Notes under the pieces: model-generated
What the model was told of the DNA's origin: nothing
Seen by the model: the letters and a program-made list of their open reading frames with translations, nothing else
Database searches by the model: none
In this document: positions 18,768 through 21,299 of the stretch, piece by piece
How positions within the stretch are numbered: position 1 is the first letter of the stretch
Layout: each line of letters starts with the position of its first letter
IMG/VR virus record: IMGVR_UViG_3300044629_000016
Coordinates: 1-21,299 of that record
Direction: 5' to 3' (one strand)
Source: a virus
Length of the DNA: 21,299 bases
Program-made: the position numbers and the translations under genes

Positions 18768-19864
18768 CACACAGCCTCATCCATCAGACGCAACTCCGCA
18801 AGCCACCTATCCATGTCCTGCGACGGCAAACCAGTAAGCCCGCGAGACGGCGGAATCAACACAGCCGTACACCGACAATGCGGATGCGCCGGCGGCATCG
18901 TATGACCAGTCGGGAACGCAGCGTTCCACTGCACTCGCTTCCCACTCAACGACGAACACACGTCACACGGCTTCCCACGCCGAGACGCCGAAGGAGCCAC
19001 AAGCCACTCCTTCTGCGACGACCCATCCAACAGGCCCGTCTTGTACGACGCATCCCACGAAGTCTGTCGCGCCATGTTCTGCGCCAACTGCAACTCCGTG
19101 CGGGCAATCATCTCCGCCCTACGCCGAATCAGCCTGTCCCGGTACGTCTTGGTCATCACGTCGGCCTTGGCCCGCGCCGCCTCCGGTGTCATGCCAGCCC
19201 TCACGAGTTGCCGGATCGTCGTCGAATCGTAGTTGTCGACAGCCCTAGCCCAGCGGGTATGCAGGCCCACGGTCTGCCGCAACATGCGGGCCGTGTCATA
19301 CGGGGAACGGCCCTGCGCGAGAGAGTCACGAATGACGTACCGAATCGCCGTCCGGTTCGCCCTGTCAATGTCCGTCACCAGCATGGCAGCGCGAGTGTCG
19401 GCGTAATACACGGCCCTCGGATCCACGAAGTCGACGATCACGTTACGGATCGGGTTGATCGCGAACTCGTCGACACCGCCACCATCCGGCAGGGCGAGGC
19501 TCGACGGGACAATGATCCCCGAAGGCAACCGGACACCCGGATCTTGCAGGATCGGCACACCCGGCCGGGCATCATTCCGCACCAGTCGAACGAACTCTTC
19601 CTGAGCCCGACGAAGGTACGCCTTCTTGAGTTTCTCGGCGAGGCGTGCTTCAAGATAAGCGACCGTTATGTCGTTGATGAACTCTTCCACGGCACTCGGG
19701 TCAAGTGAAGAGATCGCGTTGACGAGCCACTCGACATCGGCCACCAGCCGCGTCTCCCGCAACATGCGGGCGATCTGGTCGGCGATTGCCTGCTCCGCCG
19801 GCGTGAAGGGGTTGCTCGGGCCGTAGCCGCCGGGGCGCCGCTTGCCGCCACGGATGATCGCCAC
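18767..19864 (-). CDS. MuF-like minor head protein
   Basis: GTG 19864-19862 is the start, three bases after the portal stop; 365 residues. The signature of phage Mu gpF-like minor head proteins is clear: a helical middle with DIDRANRTAIRYVIRDSLAQ, IARTELQLAQN (253-263, the usual ARTE block), CDVCSSLSGK (C300, C303) and the C-terminal HPHCRCTAVL (327-336). The Cys and His residues probably bind a metal. Such proteins sit at the portal vertex inside the head and are needed for head assembly or DNA entry; they are often fused to, or followed by, toxin or enzyme domains in other phages. The gene here has no such C-terminal extension; instead the separate large gene follows. Confidence 0.9.
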   Translation of the reverse strand: MAIIRGGKRRPGGYGPSNPFTPAEQAIADQIARMLRETRLVADVEWLVNAISSLDPSAVEEFINDITVAYLEARLAEKLKKAYLRRAQEEFVRLVRNDARPGVPILQDPGVRLPSGIIVPSSLALPDGGGVDEFAINPIRNVIVDFVDPRAVYYADTRAAMLVTDIDRANRTAIRYVIRDSLAQGRSPYDTARMLRQTVGLHTRWARAVDNYDSTTIRQLVRAGMTPEAARAKADVMTKTYRDRLIRRRAEMIARTELQLAQNMARQTSWDASYKTGLLDGSSQKEWLVAPSASRRGKPCDVCSSLSGKRVQWNAAFPTGHTMPPAHPHCRCTAVLIPPSRGLTGLPSQDMDRWLAELRLMDEAV

Positions 19865-19867
19865 GGG

Positions 19868-21299
19868 TTACGCCTCTTCGTCGTCGGGCTCAGGCTCCTC
19901 GTCGGCCTTCTTACCCCCACCGAACGGTGCCGCACCGCCTGGGAACGCCGGCGCGTCCGGCACGATCCCGGTGCGCTCGGCCAACTGGCGTTGCGCGTTC
20001 GGCAGAGCCAGGAGAGCCTTCTGGTCCTCTTCGCTCATGTCGGATCCGCCGGCGTCCTCGGTGTTGTGGGCCGCCGGGGGCAGGCCCGCAAGGTCGCGCA
20101 GGTGATCTTCGAGGGTGGGGTCGGGCACGAGGATGCCAGCGGCGGTCATCTTGGAGACGAAGTCGCTGATCTCGGTGAGGTCGACGTGTGCTACCTCGGA
20201 GTACACGAGGTTGGGGCAGCGGGTCGTGTCCATGCCGTTGAGGCGCAGGAGGCGCGGGATGGCGTGGGCGTTGATCGTGTCAGCGATCGTCTTGCACAGG
20301 CTATCCACAGCCATCGTCCACAGGTCCATCTTCGTCGCGCCGAGGGCGAACGAACCGACCCGGTCGTGGCCGAGGAGGATGAAGTCGCTGAGGACCGACA
20401 TGGCGATGCGCTGGTCATACCGCTGAATAATCTTGTCCGTGTCGAACTGGCGTGACCCGCCCGACGACAGCAACGTCAACTCGAAGAGTTTATGGCCCGC
20501 GTCGTCGTAGATGACGGGGAAGATGACGCCCTCATTCTCATTCCGCTTGATCGAGGTGACGATCTCCTTGACGGCGTTCAACACACCGATCTGCTCCGGG
20601 GTCGCTGTCGAGGACAGGTACTCCGGGGGCACATGGGCGACGGGAAGGCCGGCGAGGTCACGCTCGATACCGATCGCTTCGATCTCTTCGATGCGGCGCT
20701 TGAAGTACCAGGGGCGGTAGGCGTTGCGAAGCAGTGAACGGCCCTCGGGGTTATTCTTCTGCGTCGTCGTGCGGAACAGCAGCGACTTGTCGATCGGGAT
20801 GGTGTGCATCCCGCCACCGGACGGGTCGTACTGTGTGTACGCCTGGATTCCGCCGTCCTCGTCGAACTCCCACTTCATCCACGTCTCTTGGGCGCGGATC
20901 GGCCACTTGCGCCAGCCAATCTTGCCGTCATTGAACTTGGACCGCTTCTTCGGGTCTTTCTGGTCCGGGCCGAGGCGACGCTTGTACACGATCTCGTGCC
21001 AGGACCAGCCGAACACAACGAAAGACAGGATCGAGGCGAGCGCGGAGTCCCACGAGTCGCTCATGTCATTGAGGCACTCTTCAACGAAACGGGCCGCCTC
21101 AACATCGTCCTCGGCGGGCTCGTCGGTGGCGCCGATCTCATTGAACGGGTCGATGCGCCATTCGAGGCGGGTGATGATCTTCTCGACGGCGAACAGGAAT
21201 GAGCCGATGACCGGATCGTTGTCCGACATCTCCCGGTAGGTGCGGGTGCCAAGGCGGCCCCGCAACTGCGTGAGGAACTCCTCGTACACATAGCCCGAG
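19868..21299 (-). CDS. Portal protein, DUF935-like, 5' end cut by window edge
   Basis: The frame is open to the right edge: before the GTG at 21289 the codons still read SGY with no stop, and SGYVYEEFLTQLRGR is the kind of sequence found inside this family, so the true start lies outside the window. Visible residues follow the Mu gp29 or DUF935-like portal pattern: YREMSDNDPVIGSFLFAVEK, TRLEWRI, a helical FVVFGWSWHEIVYKRR, AQETWMKWEFDEDGG, RSLLRNAYRPWYFKRR, and a long helical C-terminal half with HDRVGSFALGATKMDLW. It ends in an acidic tail (KKADEEPEPDDEEA). The protein forms the twelve-subunit DNA entry ring at one capsid vertex. The MuF gene follows three bases later. Confidence 0.9.
   Translation of the reverse strand, partial: SGYVYEEFLTQLRGRLGTRTYREMSDNDPVIGSFLFAVEKIITRLEWRIDPFNEIGATDEPAEDDVEAARFVEECLNDMSDSWDSALASILSFVVFGWSWHEIVYKRRLGPDQKDPKKRSKFNDGKIGWRKWPIRAQETWMKWEFDEDGGIQAYTQYDPSGGGMHTIPIDKSLLFRTTTQKNNPEGRSLLRNAYRPWYFKRRIEEIEAIGIERDLAGLPVAHVPPEYLSSTATPEQIGVLNAVKEIVTSIKRNENEGVIFPVIYDDAGHKLFELTLLSSGGSRQFDTDKIIQRYDQRIAMSVLSDFILLGHDRVGSFALGATKMDLWTMAVDSLCKTIADTINAHAIPRLLRLNGMDTTRCPNLVYSEVAHVDLTEISDFVSKMTAAGILVPDPTLEDHLRDLAGLPPAAHNTEDAGGSDMSEEDQKALLALPNAQRQLAERTGIVPDAPAFPGGAAPFGGGKKADEEPEPDDEEA

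Noticed and set aside
18878-19708. Long plus-strand open frame opposite the MuF gene
   Set aside because: It mirrors the MuF coding strand, is Arg/His/Pro-rich and has no family signature; such mirror frames are usual in high-GC coding DNA.

Overview
The window is one continuous structural module of a tailed bacteriophage (Caudoviricetes), either a free phage genome or a prophage. Every supportable gene lies on the minus strand. Genes are packed with overlaps of 1 to 29 nt or gaps of a few bases, GTG and TTG starts are common, and G+C is high. The high G+C and GTG use suggest, but do not prove, an actinobacterial host. No terminase, tail tube, tape measure, integrase, tRNA, rRNA, CRISPR array or insertion sequence is visible. 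Both edges cut genes: the portal gene is open at the right edge and a glycine-rich fibre gene at the left edge.

In transcription order (right to left), block 1 (21299-9220) is the head module. It runs portal; MuF-type minor head protein; a 1026-residue multi-domain protein; two small acidic proteins; an 870-residue multi-domain protein; an XkdF-like (S78-type) maturation protease; two small proteins, one a probable single-span membrane protein; a scaffold-like coiled-coil protein; a DUF2190-like decoration protein; and the HK97-fold major capsid protein.

Block 2 (9220-1) is an unusually large set of beta-rich virion-surface or fibre proteins placed straight after the capsid gene. It contains six copies of one roughly 165-residue beta-rich domain, three glycine-rich adhesin-like regions, and two further paralogous pairs. 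A strong hairpin at 8739-8780 separates the first of these genes from the rest and may terminate or attenuate transcription.

The most striking feature is the pair of large proteins between MuF and the protease. Five copies of a short His-rich motif, K-H-G-[ST]-H-[DN]-Q-[SA]-S-H or the variant KHLGGAHDQKSHG, each stand just before a separate module. The modules are a zinc metallopeptidase-like domain (HEYGH), an uncharacterised globular domain, a basic helical segment, a GNAT-acetyltransferase-like domain, and a RelA/SpoT-like nucleotidyltransferase domain. Two of the motif copies sit in a 27-residue repeat that is identical in protein but differs in 18 of 27 codons. My inference is that the motif is a tag that loads enzyme cargo into the procapsid, or a maturation cleavage site, and that the enzymes are carried in the virion and perhaps delivered to the host. 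No function for this motif is established as far as I know.
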